In this document: one piece after another, positions 45,826-54,498 of the stretch
Position numbering within the stretch: the first letter of the stretch is position 1
Layout of the letters: each line of letters starts with the position of its first letter
DNA from: CAVZYN01 sp963779515
GTDB lineage: Bacteria; Pseudomonadota; Alphaproteobacteria; Rhizobiales; Hyphomicrobiaceae
Direction: 5' to 3'
Assembly (NCBI GenBank): GCA_963779515.1
Contig: CAVZYN010000006.1
Location: 1 to 64,000 of the forward strand
Length of the DNA: 64,000 bases
Program-made: the position numbers and the translations under genes
The notes under the pieces: model-generated
Told to the model about the DNA's origin: nothing
Databases searched by the model: none
The model's input: only the letters and a program-made list of their open reading frames with translations

Positions 45826-46308
45826 TCAATTACGCAACAACAATGAGGCGAGCCCGTCAACCACTGCGGCGCCGGCAGCGTTACCGATCGAAAGTATCAG
45901 CCAATGGTTGGGGGGTGGCGCAAACTCTTCATCGACACATGCCCATAAGATGTAAAAGGTTAAAGCATCCTGGAGGGACTCCTCCGCATGCCATGTCGTC
46001 ATCAAAACCCCCGGTCTTCCTGTCGCGAGCGACTGCGCAAGTGCGACTTCATCGAAGATGTCATGATATCGTTCGCAATCGGTCCCCCAGATGCTCACCG
46101 CGGCGCAACCGCAGTTCATTGCATGCTCGGCGAATGCGGCAACGGCCTCTATCTCCACCCCGCCGTCCTCAATTGCGATGAAGAGCCCGAAGCCCTGCCC
46201 ACCCGGCGCAAAGACCTCTGCCGCTTGCGCAATCAACTCGACATGCGCGGACGCGAATTGTCGTCCGCGATTGTCTGATCCGATCGGTCGCCACGCGCCT
46301 GGGATCAC
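45826..46308 (-). CDS. Unknown soluble protein
   Basis: A 160-residue protein. The central WGTDCERYHDIFDEVALAQS segment and the following TWHAEESLQDALTFYIL are its most distinctive parts and look like an enzyme or ligand-binding core. Start is GTG at 46308 in a GTGA overlap with the 38-codon frame upstream; a longer frame from 46398 has poor composition. Family not recognised with confidence. Confidence 0.65.
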   Translation of the reverse strand: MIPGAWRPIGSDNRGRQFASAHVELIAQAAEVFAPGGQGFGLFIAIEDGGVEIEAVAAFAEHAMNCGCAAVSIWGTDCERYHDIFDEVALAQSLATGRPGVLMTTWHAEESLQDALTFYILWACVDEEFAPPPNHWLILSIGNAAGAAVVDGLASLLLRN

Positions 46309-46421
46309 CGCTGCCGCCTCATCTTCTGCATGACCCAGTCGGCAAGCCTGCGGCGCGCCGCCGGATCGCGTTGCGCAATCTGATCGATCCCGGCCCAAGT
46401 GCGCCCATAGCGTTGGTGCAT
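46305..46421 (-). CDS. 38-residue small ORF, coupled to the next gene
   Basis: A short frame from ATG 46421, reading MHQRYGRTWAGIDQIAQRDP and then a strongly basic helix ending MQKMRRQR. It begins 8 bases after the upstream TPR gene and its TGA overlaps the GTG of the next gene. The coupling on both sides suggests translation. No known family. Confidence 0.5.
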   Translation of the reverse strand: MHQRYGRTWAGIDQIAQRDPAARRRLADWVMQKMRRQR

Positions 46422-46428
46422 GGGGTCA

Positions 46429-47391
46429 TTATTTCACGCCGCGTCTGATCTTGTCTTCGAGGATGGCGAGATCGTCGCGCGCAGGCTCAATCAAGTCCTT
46501 CCGATTGTTCTTGACGACGAGATCGATGCGTTCGCGCATGAAACGGCGTGCCTCGTCGTGACGTCCGAGTTCGAAGGCAAGGACGCCGCGCTGGAAGAGT
46601 AGCAATTGTTCATTCCAGACTTTGCCGGAGCCCCTCGCCAGGACGATCGCCCGCTGCAAATACGGATCCGCTTCCGCCTTCCGTCCGAGCGCATGCAGAT
46701 TTTGGGCGATATTTGTGATCAAGCCACGCAGATTGTCACTGTCGGAACCGTGCAATCTCTCGCCCTCGGCGAGAAGCGGTAAGTTGACCTCCAGAGCCTC
46801 GGCGTAACGCTTCGCTTCGTGCAACACGTAGCCGAGCTGCTGGCGAATGCCGAGCCGCTGATCTTCTGTGATGGTTGCAACACCCGCTGCATGTTGCGTG
46901 GCAAGCCGATAGTGCTTTGCTGACGTCGTAAAGTCTTTCGCGTCCGACAGCAGCTCGGCGAATTGCCAGTTGTCGACGGCTGCCCGATGGCCTGGCAAGG
47001 GGGGCGAAACCACCATCGATAGCCCGCGCTTGTAAGCGTCCATCGAATCCTGGTCCTTACCGGCCTTCTTCTCGATGTTGCCGATCATCAGGTAGACATC
47101 GCGTCGCTCCGCCGTGTCATTGCTTTGTTTGGTTGCGAATGCTGCGAGGTCGCGCAGCTGTGCCACGATGACAGAGGCGCTGAACCGGGCGTTCGGGTCG
47201 TAGACAAGCGTTTTCAGTCGTGCGACTTGGCCCCGAAACTCGTCAACCGTCTTCGGCGCCGGATCACGTGTTGTGACGGGTTGCGCAGCAACCTGAGCAG
47301 CCGCCATAAATGCGACAGTGGCCAAGAGGCGCGTCGTCGCTCCCGCCGTCATCCATTTGCTGAACTTCGCTACACCGGATCGATCGCTCAT
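46429..47391 (-). CDS. TPR-repeat protein with N-terminal export signal
   Basis: A 320-residue protein with a hydrophobic N-terminal segment (about residues 14-38) and then helical tetratricopeptide-like repeats (about 65-310), for example YLMIGNIEKKAGKDQDSMDAY and LGYVLHEAKRYAEALEVNL. TPR proteins act as scaffolds. The ATG at 47391 sits in an ATGA overlap with the WD40 gene upstream, so the two are made together. Confidence 0.75.
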   Translation of the reverse strand: MSDRSGVAKFSKWMTAGATTRLLATVAFMAAAQVAAQPVTTRDPAPKTVDEFRGQVARLKTLVYDPNARFSASVIVAQLRDLAAFATKQSNDTAERRDVYLMIGNIEKKAGKDQDSMDAYKRGLSMVVSPPLPGHRAAVDNWQFAELLSDAKDFTTSAKHYRLATQHAAGVATITEDQRLGIRQQLGYVLHEAKRYAEALEVNLPLLAEGERLHGSDSDNLRGLITNIAQNLHALGRKAEADPYLQRAIVLARGSGKVWNEQLLLFQRGVLAFELGRHDEARRFMRERIDLVVKNNRKDLIEPARDDLAILEDKIRRGVK

Positions 47392-49389
47392 TTCTGTTGT
47401 TCCATTGCGTCTCTCATCCGATCGGAGAACGGGCGGCGCACGGACGGGTCGTGCTTTGCAACCGCGTCGATAGCCGCAAAGGCGCTCTTGAGTTCGATGG
47501 CCTTTTCGACGACGTCCTGGCGAGCAAGCGCCCGAATTTCGTCCGCGTAACGGTATTGTGGCACGGAACTTTCGCCGGGAGTGTTGATGAGCCAGCCGAC
47601 CAAACGGCCGCCACGCGGCGAGCCGGTGTAGTATCCCTGCGGGGTCCACATCACCCATTCGTCATTGTCGCCGTGAAACAGCGTCGCGATCAACTCTCGC
47701 GTCTCGAGGTTCCAGAGCCGGACCGTTTGGTCGCCGCTGCCGCTGATAAGCAAGCCCGATCCAGCATGCGCCGCGAGTGACCAGACTTGTCCGTCGTGCC
47801 CGACGAACTCTCCGGCGGGCGTTCCGTCGAGATGATACTTTTCAAGGTGTCCGTTGTCGCCGCCCGACATGATGTGGTTGCCGTCGGGTGCAAAGCCATA
47901 GGATGTGTGCGCGAATCCATTCGCAGCGGTGCGTTCAATCGTATGCACGGTCTCGTTGCCCCTCTTCAGGTCAAGAAGCACGTCCTTGTAGTTGAACTCG
48001 CCGCCGCGCCGCGACGACAACGCCAACACCTCGCCACGCTCATCCTTTGTCCTCGTGGAAAGCCCGCGATACCGAACCATCCGCTCTGCTTTTTCCGGAG
48101 CGCCGAGCGGCGTTCGCCACCACCACGGACCACGCGGCAATACGAGACTGTGGGTGATGGGACCACGGGATCCCGGTGTTTCGATACTCCAAGTCCTCCC
48201 CCAACCAATCGAATGGCCGTCCAAGCTCACATCAACCGCCCAGACCTGACGGCCGCTGCCCTTCAAGATCTTTTCTGTCTTGCCCGTCTCGAAGTTCCAG
48301 ATGTGGATCTCACCATCCTTGTCGCCAGTGGCGACGAGTTCGATCGCCCGGCGGGATGCGAGAGACGGCGACGGCCGCATCCTTTTGGGGCGCATAAATG
48401 GAAACCTTCGTGCCGTCATCGATCCGCCATGCCGTTGGCCCCTCGACCTCATTGCCCTTATTGAAGGTGCCAGCGATGACAATGCGGCCCGTATGGTCGA
48501 AGGTCAGGCTGCCGATCCGGTTGGCCATGGTGACGAGCGATTTGATGAAGGCGCCACTCTGCTGGTCCCATAGACGGATCTCGCCGTCGTGATCACTCGA
48601 TGCGATGATGTCGCCGAGCGGCGAGACGGAGACACGGAATGCGCCGGATTTGTGCCCCGTCATTTCGGCGACCACGCGGCCGTCCTGTGCGTTCCACAAG
48701 CGTAACGTCCGGTCTTCGGATCCTGTGACGATGCGTTGTCCATCAGTGGTGAAAACGGCACGATAGATGCTGTTTCCATGACCGCTGAACGTCTTGAGCG
48801 GCGTGCCGCTTTCAAAATTCCACAATACGGCCGTGTCGTCGATGCTGGAGGAGAGCAATCGCGTTCCATCACTCGAGAAGGTGAGACTGAGAACCGCCCC
48901 GCTATGACCGCCAGTCCAGGAGCGGTATAACTCTCCGGTCGCTGCGCTGTAGATGCGGATGTGCTGGCAGGTAATGTCGTCACAGATCGGCCGGTTGTCG
49001 GCGGCGACCGCCAACCATTTTTCGTCCGGCGACAGCGCCAGCGCATAGATGCGCCCAAAGTGATCCTCGCCCGCTGGGACCCGGATGACGCGTTGCGTCG
49101 TTCCCTTCACCCAATCCCAAACACGAACGACCTTGTCATCGCCGCCGGAATAGAGGGTTCGGCCGTCTTTGGAAAATGCCAGCGCTCGGACGGTCGAGGC
49201 ATGCCCTCCCGAATCGAGCATGAGATAGGGATCGGCCGGATTCGCGCGTATCGCCTGCCCATAAGCCGCACCGCAACTGCTGACGAGCGCCGCCAGTAGC
49301 AGAACCGCATAACGGAAAGGTGCCCAGAGTTGTGACAATCGCTGCGGGCGATCCAAGCCGTGCGGTCGGTCTTTATCAGTGCTGCTCAT
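47388..49389 (-). pseudogene. WD40-repeat protein, one frameshift
   Basis: Two overlapping frames together encode one beta-propeller protein. Frame 1 (49389 to about 48350) has an N-terminal signal with a possible lipobox (LVSSCG) and repeats such as SGGHASTVRALAFSKDGRTL and HSGAVLSLTFSSDGTRLLSS. The frame shifts at about 48350; frame 2 resumes RAIELVATGDKDGEIHIWNF and continues through GHDGQVWSLAAHAGSGLLI to a C-terminal helical part. One extra base in the run CCGCCGGGCG accounts for the shift. Corrected, about 666 residues. Such propellers usually form binding platforms. Confidence 0.78.
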
Positions 49390-49457
49390 TGTCGAATACG
49401 TACATCAAATGCGTTGCGATGTGAACGGATGGCCGCGCGCATGGTTCACCGCGCACG

Positions 49458-50123
49458 TCACGGGCCTTGAGCCAGGCCCCTCCCGATGGCGAAACCATCC
49501 GGTTCGACATCGTCAAGCCCAACATCTGTCTCCGCTCCGTCCGGAGCACACAGGATGAATGCAACGGGGGCAAGCGTGCGCTTGTCGGGCCAGGCGACCG
49601 CGGTATTCAGTGCCTTGGCAATCTTCCGCGCAATGGCGTGGTGGTCGCGCGGCGTACGGCCGTCGAGATCGACTTTGAAGCCGAAGTCGCCGGCGGCGTA
49701 TGCGTGGATCACCGCCCAAGCCGGGTACTCGAGGACCGCGAGATACGTCTCCTCGGGGTCATGCGGCAGCTTGACCGCCGCGCGTTCGATTCCACCATGG
49801 GCTACGATCGCACACACGACAGCATCGAGGGCAGGACCGCGACCGATGAGGAGATCGAGACCCGACTGCACGGCAGGTGGCGTTTTTGATGGGTGCCGAT
49901 CTGCTGGCGTTACAACGCGCACCGCAACCAGTGCCGGTCCGTCGCTCAGGTCGCGTTGCTCACCAACGACGACACTATGCGGCGGGAATGCCCAGGTCTC
50001 ATCCGCCATGATCTCGCCGGCGAGCGGCAACAGTCGATAGAGCGAACCACCCGCATGGATCGCCTGAACCGGGCGCCAGACCTGTACCCCTTCGCCCAAA
50101 AGCTCCACGTAGATCGTGACCAC
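49458..50123 (-). CDS. Unknown protein, paralog of the product at 50281-51072
   Basis: A 221-residue protein. Residues 1-65 form a short domain (YVELLGEGVQVWRPVQAIHA ... WAFPPHSVVVGEQR) found alone in other proteins. Residues about 88-218 are clearly homologous to residues about 8-140 of the product at 50281: both have the pattern (I/L)DLLI-x-RGP, IER-x2-(V/L)KLP, AYAAGDFGFKVDLDGRT or TYAGGDFAFKVALYGRT, VAWPD-(K/E)-RTL and (V/D)-x-D-(V/A)-EPDG. GTG start, with GAGGGG upstream. Confidence 0.7.
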   Translation of the reverse strand: MVTIYVELLGEGVQVWRPVQAIHAGGSLYRLLPLAGEIMADETWAFPPHSVVVGEQRDLSDGPALVAVRVVTPADRHPSKTPPAVQSGLDLLIGRGPALDAVVCAIVAHGGIERAAVKLPHDPEETYLAVLEYPAWAVIHAYAAGDFGFKVDLDGRTPRDHHAIARKIAKALNTAVAWPDKRTLAPVAFILCAPDGAETDVGLDDVEPDGFAIGRGLAQGP

Positions 50124-50144
50124 GATGCGGGCCCCTCGCTAGCT

Positions 50145-50288
50145 TTATGGTTGCCCTTCAGCAAGCGCGCCTCGAACGGCGAAACTCAGCGCTGCGATTT
50201 CCGGGCCATGGACGCGGGAATGCCCAGGCAGCTTTACTGTGAAGCCGTGCATGCAGCCGCGTTTGGCGGCTTTCGATGGATCACTCAT
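50145..50288 (-). CDS. 47-residue ORF carrying a motif of the 44401-45807 protein
   Basis: A short frame beginning MSDPSKAAKRGCMHGFTVKL, then RVHGPEIAALSFAV, and stopping. This motif is shared with residues 197-222 of the large protein at 44401-45807 (HGFTVKLPEEYRVHGPDIV). Its ATG overlaps the stop of the upstream paralog by eight bases, so it could still be translated. It may be a genuine small protein, or a leftover of a recombined gene. Confidence 0.45.
   Translation of the reverse strand: MSDPSKAAKRGCMHGFTVKLPGHSRVHGPEIAALSFAVRGALAEGQP
50227..50252. repeat. 26-bp exact repeat shared with 45191-45216
   Basis: Second copy of the 26-base direct repeat described at 45191-45216. Confidence 0.85.
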
Positions 50289-51072
50289 GCTTGTTGCTGC
50301 CTTCCGTCGCGACCTTGCACTCGTATGGAATTGCGTTCCAGATGGGATTCGCGATGTCATCAAAGCTCAGGTCGGGAACCGGCACGTCGCGACCAAGTGC
50401 CCGGCGCAGGATCGTGCGCAAAAGGGGCGGATAGAAACGGCGCAGATCGATACGTACGTTTGTGTGGATGATGTCCGCGCCAAGCACGCCCAACTCCCTA
50501 ACTGCATCCAAGATTGCGTCATCCACGGCGCGTAGATCAAGATCGAGTTCGTTATTGAGAGCCCGGCTGTAGAACTCGCGCTTGTTCGTCGCGCTGTGCG
50601 GTTGCATCCAGAGCGCATTTGCAAGAACGCCGTTGACGTCGTCGCGTGTCAGCGGGAGCGTTAGGCGCCGGAACGTCAGGCCATCCGGCTCGGCGTCATC
50701 GCAGACGATGTTGAATTCTGTTCCGTCCGGTCCGCAGGCGACGAAGGCGGTGACAGCGAGCGTGCGCTCATCCGGCCAGGCAACCAAAATGCGCAATTGC
50801 TCGGCAAACGTACGTGCGGTGGCAAGATAGTCGCGCGTTGTGCGGCCATAAAGGGCGACCTTGAAGGCAAAGTCGCCGCCCGCATAGGTGTCGATGGCCG
50901 CCCATGATGCATGCTCAAGGATGTCGACACTCTTATCGTCGGAGTCGTCAGGCAACTTGAGCGCGAAACGTTCAATGCCCGCGATGGTCTCGACGGCGCG
51001 GACGACGTCGCCAATATCGGGGCCGCGTGCAATGAGCAGATCGATGCCGGTCAGTGGAGCTGTGTGAATCAC
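50281..51072 (-). CDS. Unknown protein, paralog of the product at 49458-50123
   Basis: A 263-residue protein. Residues about 8-140 are homologous to the second domain of the product at 49458-50123. Its own C-terminal part (about 145-263) is distinct: helical, with YSRALNNELDLDLRAVDDAI and a basic RRFYPPLLRTILRRALGR stretch. GTG start at 51072, overlapping the stop of the tiny frame at 51069. No known family. Confidence 0.7.
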   Translation of the reverse strand: MIHTAPLTGIDLLIARGPDIGDVVRAVETIAGIERFALKLPDDSDDKSVDILEHASWAAIDTYAGGDFAFKVALYGRTTRDYLATARTFAEQLRILVAWPDERTLAVTAFVACGPDGTEFNIVCDDAEPDGLTFRRLTLPLTRDDVNGVLANALWMQPHSATNKREFYSRALNNELDLDLRAVDDAILDAVRELGVLGADIIHTNVRIDLRRFYPPLLRTILRRALGRDVPVPDLSFDDIANPIWNAIPYECKVATEGSNKHE

Positions 51073-51152
51073 GGTTTCGTCCCGCCGCTCTCGTCAAAAA
51101 GCTCCTGGTTCGACCCGAAGAACATGTCCTGAAAGAGATCAGTCCATCGCAT
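51069..51152 (-). CDS. Possible 27-residue small ORF
   Basis: MRWTDLFQDMFFGSNQELFD followed by ESGGTKP. It fills the gap between the cupredoxin-like gene and the paralog at 50281, and its TGA overlaps the GTG of that gene. No strong ribosome site is visible, so it is a weak call. Confidence 0.3.
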   Translation of the reverse strand: MRWTDLFQDMFFGSNQELFDESGGTKP

Positions 51153-51168
51153 TGCGCGTGCCGACCGC

Positions 51169-51777
51169 TCAGCGCTGCGTTGGCTGAGCGGCACCCGCCT
51201 CGCGTGCGCCGAACCAAAGGCGGAACGTGTCCATGTCGACGACGTGGATCGCAAACACCATGCCTTTGGCCTGGGTGTCGCACGGGTCTGAGCAGGCGGA
51301 CGGAAACACTCCCGTCTTTGTCGTATCGATCTCGATACTCTGGAGCCGCCCGGGCATGGCCGTCTTGTCGATCGCCAGGCCCGGCACGACGAAGGGATGA
51401 ATGTCGACATTTGATGTGACGTTCACGACGACGCTGGCACCTTGCGGCGCGACGATATCAGACTGCGGCGGAGTGTGAAGTCGGCGTCCATCGATCGGTC
51501 TTGCAACGGCAAAGTTCTTGCCGCGCAGGTACATTATCTGGAAGTCCCACTTTGCCGCCCCTGCAGTGGCAACGATCATCCAGTCGGGCCGCGATTTCGC
51601 TGCATCGCGTCGGAGCAGATCGAGCGCCTGCTTGGACGCGTTGTCGAAATCCCGCGCCATGAGCTTGTCACGGGCCGTCGGGTCATTCGCCGTGGCCACG
51701 GACATAGACAAAACTGCGGCCATCGCGATCCCGCTGGCCCCGATTAAGGGTGACGCAATTTTCGATTGAGAAATCAT
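51169..51777 (-). CDS. Exported cupredoxin-like protein with degenerate CuA-type site
   Basis: A 202-residue protein with a signal peptide (about residues 1-31). Its mature part resembles the CuA domain of oxidase subunit II: VTSNVDIHPFVVPGLAIDKT and PGRLQSIEIDTTKTG then a CSDPCDTQAKGMVF loop. In CuA the loop reads C-x3-C-x3-H-x2-M; here both Cys and the Met are kept, but the His is Ala. A first His is present in DIHPF. The site is therefore incomplete, and copper binding, if any, would differ. Helix anchors of subunit II are absent. Start at 51777 because the signal peptide then begins the protein. Confidence 0.6.
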   Translation of the reverse strand: MISQSKIASPLIGASGIAMAAVLSMSVATANDPTARDKLMARDFDNASKQALDLLRRDAAKSRPDWMIVATAGAAKWDFQIMYLRGKNFAVARPIDGRRLHTPPQSDIVAPQGASVVVNVTSNVDIHPFVVPGLAIDKTAMPGRLQSIEIDTTKTGVFPSACSDPCDTQAKGMVFAIHVVDMDTFRLWFGAREAGAAQPTQR

Positions 51778-51894
51778 GACGTTGAGAATATCAACCTTGG
51801 CATGGGATGTAAACCGATCATCAACGGCCGCCTCAACCAAACGCCCTTTGGCGCGCATGTTCCAGATCGAGGACCTAACGCACTGCGGCGCAGG
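51778..51894. promoter_or_regulatory. Divergent promoter region between the two island operons
   Basis: The only intergenic gap between the minus-strand (51777 down to 41164) and plus-strand (51895 up to 64000) gene runs. It must carry at least the promoters for both, since almost every other boundary within each run is under 100 bases or overlapping. No FixK box was found here. Individual -35/-10 elements could not be assigned with confidence. Confidence 0.55.
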
Positions 51895-52830
51895 ATGATG
51901 GCGCTCCTTCGTCTGGCGCTGATGTTAACCCTGGCGCTGCCGAGTGTTGCACGCGCGGCGGACAAGGGGCTCGATGCCCACGCAGCCGGAAACTATCCGC
52001 GCGCATTGAAGATTTGGCGACCGCAAGCGATCCGCGGGAACGCTGCCGCGCAATTCGGTCTGGCCTCGCTCTACGAGCATGGCCAAGGTGTCGCCCTTGA
52101 TCGGGAAAAAGCGGTCGCTTGGTATCGCAAGGCCGCCGAGCAGGGACATGCCGAAGCGCAATACAACCTTGGCAACATGTACAGCGAGGGCCACGGCGTA
52201 GAGCGCAACCTTGGGCTTGCCATGCACTGGTTACGCAAGGCCGCGGACCAGAATGTCGCGTCCGCGCAGTTTAATCTCGCGATGAAATATCATCGTGAAG
52301 CCACTGTTCGCGACTACCAGCAGGCCGCTGCGTGGTATCTCAAAGCCGCCGAGCAAAAGCATCTCAATGCGACGGTCAACCTTGGTGTCTTGTACATGTC
52401 GGGCCTTGGTGTTGTGAAAGACGACGCAAAAGCCGTTGATCTCTATCGTATCGCCGGCAGCAAGGGGCTCGCGCTCGCACAAGTCTATCTCGGCGACATG
52501 TATCATTGGGGGCGGGGAATCGAGCGCGACGATGACAAAGCCGTTGTCTGGTATCGCGAGGCGGCGGAGCAAGGCGATTTTCAGGGTCTGCTGAAACTGG
52601 CGATTGCGTATCGCGACGGCATCGGCGTGTTTGCCGATCCCGTTCTGGCCTATGTCTTTGCCACGCATGATCCGAAGAGCCGCAGGTTCGATTTGCGCGA
52701 TCGCAGCACATTGGCGGCGGCCCTTAAGGAGCAACTGACCGACGCGCAGCGCACCGAGGCCGCAGAGCTGATTTATGCCTGGATCACCACAAAGCAAATC
52801 CCGGTCACCAGCCGCACAGGGCGGAAGTGA
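51895..52830 (+). CDS. Sel1-like repeat protein, exported
   Basis: A 311-residue protein. A signal peptide (about residues 1-23, MMALLRLALMLTLALPSVAR) precedes six or seven Sel1-like repeats of about 36 residues with the pattern A-x2-YNLG-x-MYSEGHGVERN and KAVAWYRKAAEQGHAEAQ (about 35-255). Sel1 repeats bind protein partners and are common in secretion or signalling proteins. ATG codons at 51895 and 51898 are both possible. First gene of the plus-strand operon. Confidence 0.85.
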   Translation: MMALLRLALMLTLALPSVARAADKGLDAHAAGNYPRALKIWRPQAIRGNAAAQFGLASLYEHGQGVALDREKAVAWYRKAAEQGHAEAQYNLGNMYSEGHGVERNLGLAMHWLRKAADQNVASAQFNLAMKYHREATVRDYQQAAAWYLKAAEQKHLNATVNLGVLYMSGLGVVKDDAKAVDLYRIAGSKGLALAQVYLGDMYHWGRGIERDDDKAVVWYREAAEQGDFQGLLKLAIAYRDGIGVFADPVLAYVFATHDPKSRRFDLRDRSTLAAALKEQLTDAQRTEAAELIYAWITTKQIPVTSRTGRK

Positions 52831-52840
52831 AGGCTTGCCG

Positions 52841-53101
52841 ATGATCGAACTTACTGATGTTTGGGCATGGCGCGACGGTCAGATTGTCGTCGAGGGGCAC
52901 GCGGCACAGATCGATGAACTTCTTGGCGGCCAACTCGTCGAAATATCCAGAGATGCCAGTGGATGGCGCATCATGTATCGACATCGGACCAGCGGACGTT
53001 TTTGGGAGTTGGATCATCCACAATCTGAAATGCAGGGCGGTGGCCCGCGACGCCTGCGCGAACTGGACGTACCGTCCCATCCAGAGACAATCCAGCGGTG
53101 A
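52841..53101 (+). CDS. Imm27-like immunity protein
   Basis: An 86-residue soluble protein ending ELDHPQSEMQGGGPRRLREL. That ending, (W/F)EL-x-x-PQSE-x-x-GGGPP-like, is the hallmark of the Imm27 immunity family, whose members neutralise toxins exchanged between bacteria. An aromatic WRIMYRHRTSGRFWEL stretch precedes it. Length fits. Called from recollection of the family pattern; no search was possible. Confidence 0.6.
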   Translation: MIELTDVWAWRDGQIVVEGHAAQIDELLGGQLVEISRDASGWRIMYRHRTSGRFWELDHPQSEMQGGGPRRLRELDVPSHPETIQR

Positions 53102-53105
53102 TCAG

Positions 53106-53546
53106 ATGACACCTCGCTTCGTGCTGCCGCGTGTCGTCGCACTTTCTGCATTGTTATGCGCGGTGGTGGCTACGCCGCGCACCAGCGATACCGCCGCTGC
53201 CCAGAACGTGCAGGAGCCGGTCGTCCAGGTGATCCGGCACAAATTCCATGATGCGTGCTTTGTGGCGTCCGTCGATAGTGCCACGGACAATAACGACAAG
53301 ATCGCCGTTCGTCTGACGATCGAGCACAAGCGCAATTCTGGTCAGTGTGGTTGCAGATCGGCAGCCTTGAAAGCGCTGATTTTTATGACTGACGCGCCAG
53401 CACCGAAAACAGAAGCAGCGATACTACAGCAACGACAGGTGCAGACGACACCAGCCTTCGCAAATTCGCTGGCGTCCTATTCATTCGACATCAAGAAGCG
53501 CCGCTTGGCACACGGCTACGGTGTCTGGCTCACGTGCGCGTCATGA
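53106..53546 (+). CDS. Secreted protein of unknown function
   Basis: A 146-residue protein with a signal peptide (about residues 1-33) and a beta-rich mature chain. Cysteines occur in DACFVAS, SGQCGCRSAA and near the end in VWLTCA and could pair in the periplasm. No recognised family. It starts four bases after the previous stop and overlaps the next gene by four bases. Confidence 0.68.
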   Translation: MTPRFVLPRVVALSALLCAVVATPRTSDTAAAQNVQEPVVQVIRHKFHDACFVASVDSATDNNDKIAVRLTIEHKRNSGQCGCRSAALKALIFMTDAPAPKTEAAILQQRQVQTTPAFANSLASYSFDIKKRRLAHGYGVWLTCAS

Positions 53547-54466
53547 CAACGCAAACCCACAACGCCATTCACGCTCTCTTGGACGCGACCGGCGTGCCGT
53601 GGCGACTGCCGCGCAGGGAACTTTCGGCGCGCTACGGCATCAAGCGTCATCCCGCATACGACTATGACGTTATCGAGATTGCAACGCCTTCGCCGCTGGT
53701 CAGCAACCTTCTGTGGCCACTCTCTGCGCAGGTCTCGCCTCGTTTCTCACCCCATCTGCCTGCCATACGTTTTTCATCGGCCACGTTCATAACGGATAAT
53801 TCGCGCGACAATCTGCGTCGGACCGCCAGAGAGCTCGAACCAACGCTCGGGCACACGCGTATTGTCGAGCGCTATAATACCGTCCAATGTGAGTGGACCT
53901 GCAGCCCTGCATCCTTGCGCCTGATGGTTTGGCCGGAGGATCTGCAGGACGGGACAGCCTACGACAATGCTTCCCATAAACGCGACCCCCGATTGATCAC
54001 CGCATGTCATGTCGACATCGAGACCGGATTTCGCCTGCACGCGACCGACACCGAGCAGGCCTGGATAGCAAACTTTGTCCCAACCAGCCCAATTCAATTT
54101 ACGAGCAACCCCGCTAATGAATTCGATCTCGAATACGTGCGCGACTGTGTTGCAGGCTATGATGCTGTTGCGGGCTTCGTCGGAATTTCTGTCGATGGTG
54201 GCGCGCTGATCTTCGCGCAATCACAGCTCTATGTTGTGGTCATGAGCGATGTGATCGCCTTTGAGGTTCATCGCATGACGCCAGCCAAGGGAGGTGGCGG
54301 ATCATGGCTGAACGTCAAGTGCCGCACGCAATGTGAAGGCCTGTCCCACAAGTCGCTCTTTATCAGCCAAGCCCCCGGCGCCGATGACATCAACGCATTG
54401 GCCGAAAAACTTGCAGCGCTGACGGGGAAGCCATTCATTCTGGGAGACTATGCCCCGGACTGCTAG
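53543..54466 (+). CDS. Unknown soluble protein
   Basis: A 307-residue protein with two halves. The first has a DATGVPWRLPRRELSARYGI segment then a substrate-like domain; the second contains HVDIETGFRLHATDTEQAW and a conserved-looking KCRTQCEGLSHKSLFISQAP. No family recognised. The ATG at 53543 overlaps the stop of the previous gene. Confidence 0.65.
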   Translation: MTTQTHNAIHALLDATGVPWRLPRRELSARYGIKRHPAYDYDVIEIATPSPLVSNLLWPLSAQVSPRFSPHLPAIRFSSATFITDNSRDNLRRTARELEPTLGHTRIVERYNTVQCEWTCSPASLRLMVWPEDLQDGTAYDNASHKRDPRLITACHVDIETGFRLHATDTEQAWIANFVPTSPIQFTSNPANEFDLEYVRDCVAGYDAVAGFVGISVDGGALIFAQSQLYVVVMSDVIAFEVHRMTPAKGGGGSWLNVKCRTQCEGLSHKSLFISQAPGADDINALAEKLAALTGKPFILGDYAPDC

Positions 54467-54498
54467 TCAATGAAGGGACATGTCGAAGGAGACGATTC

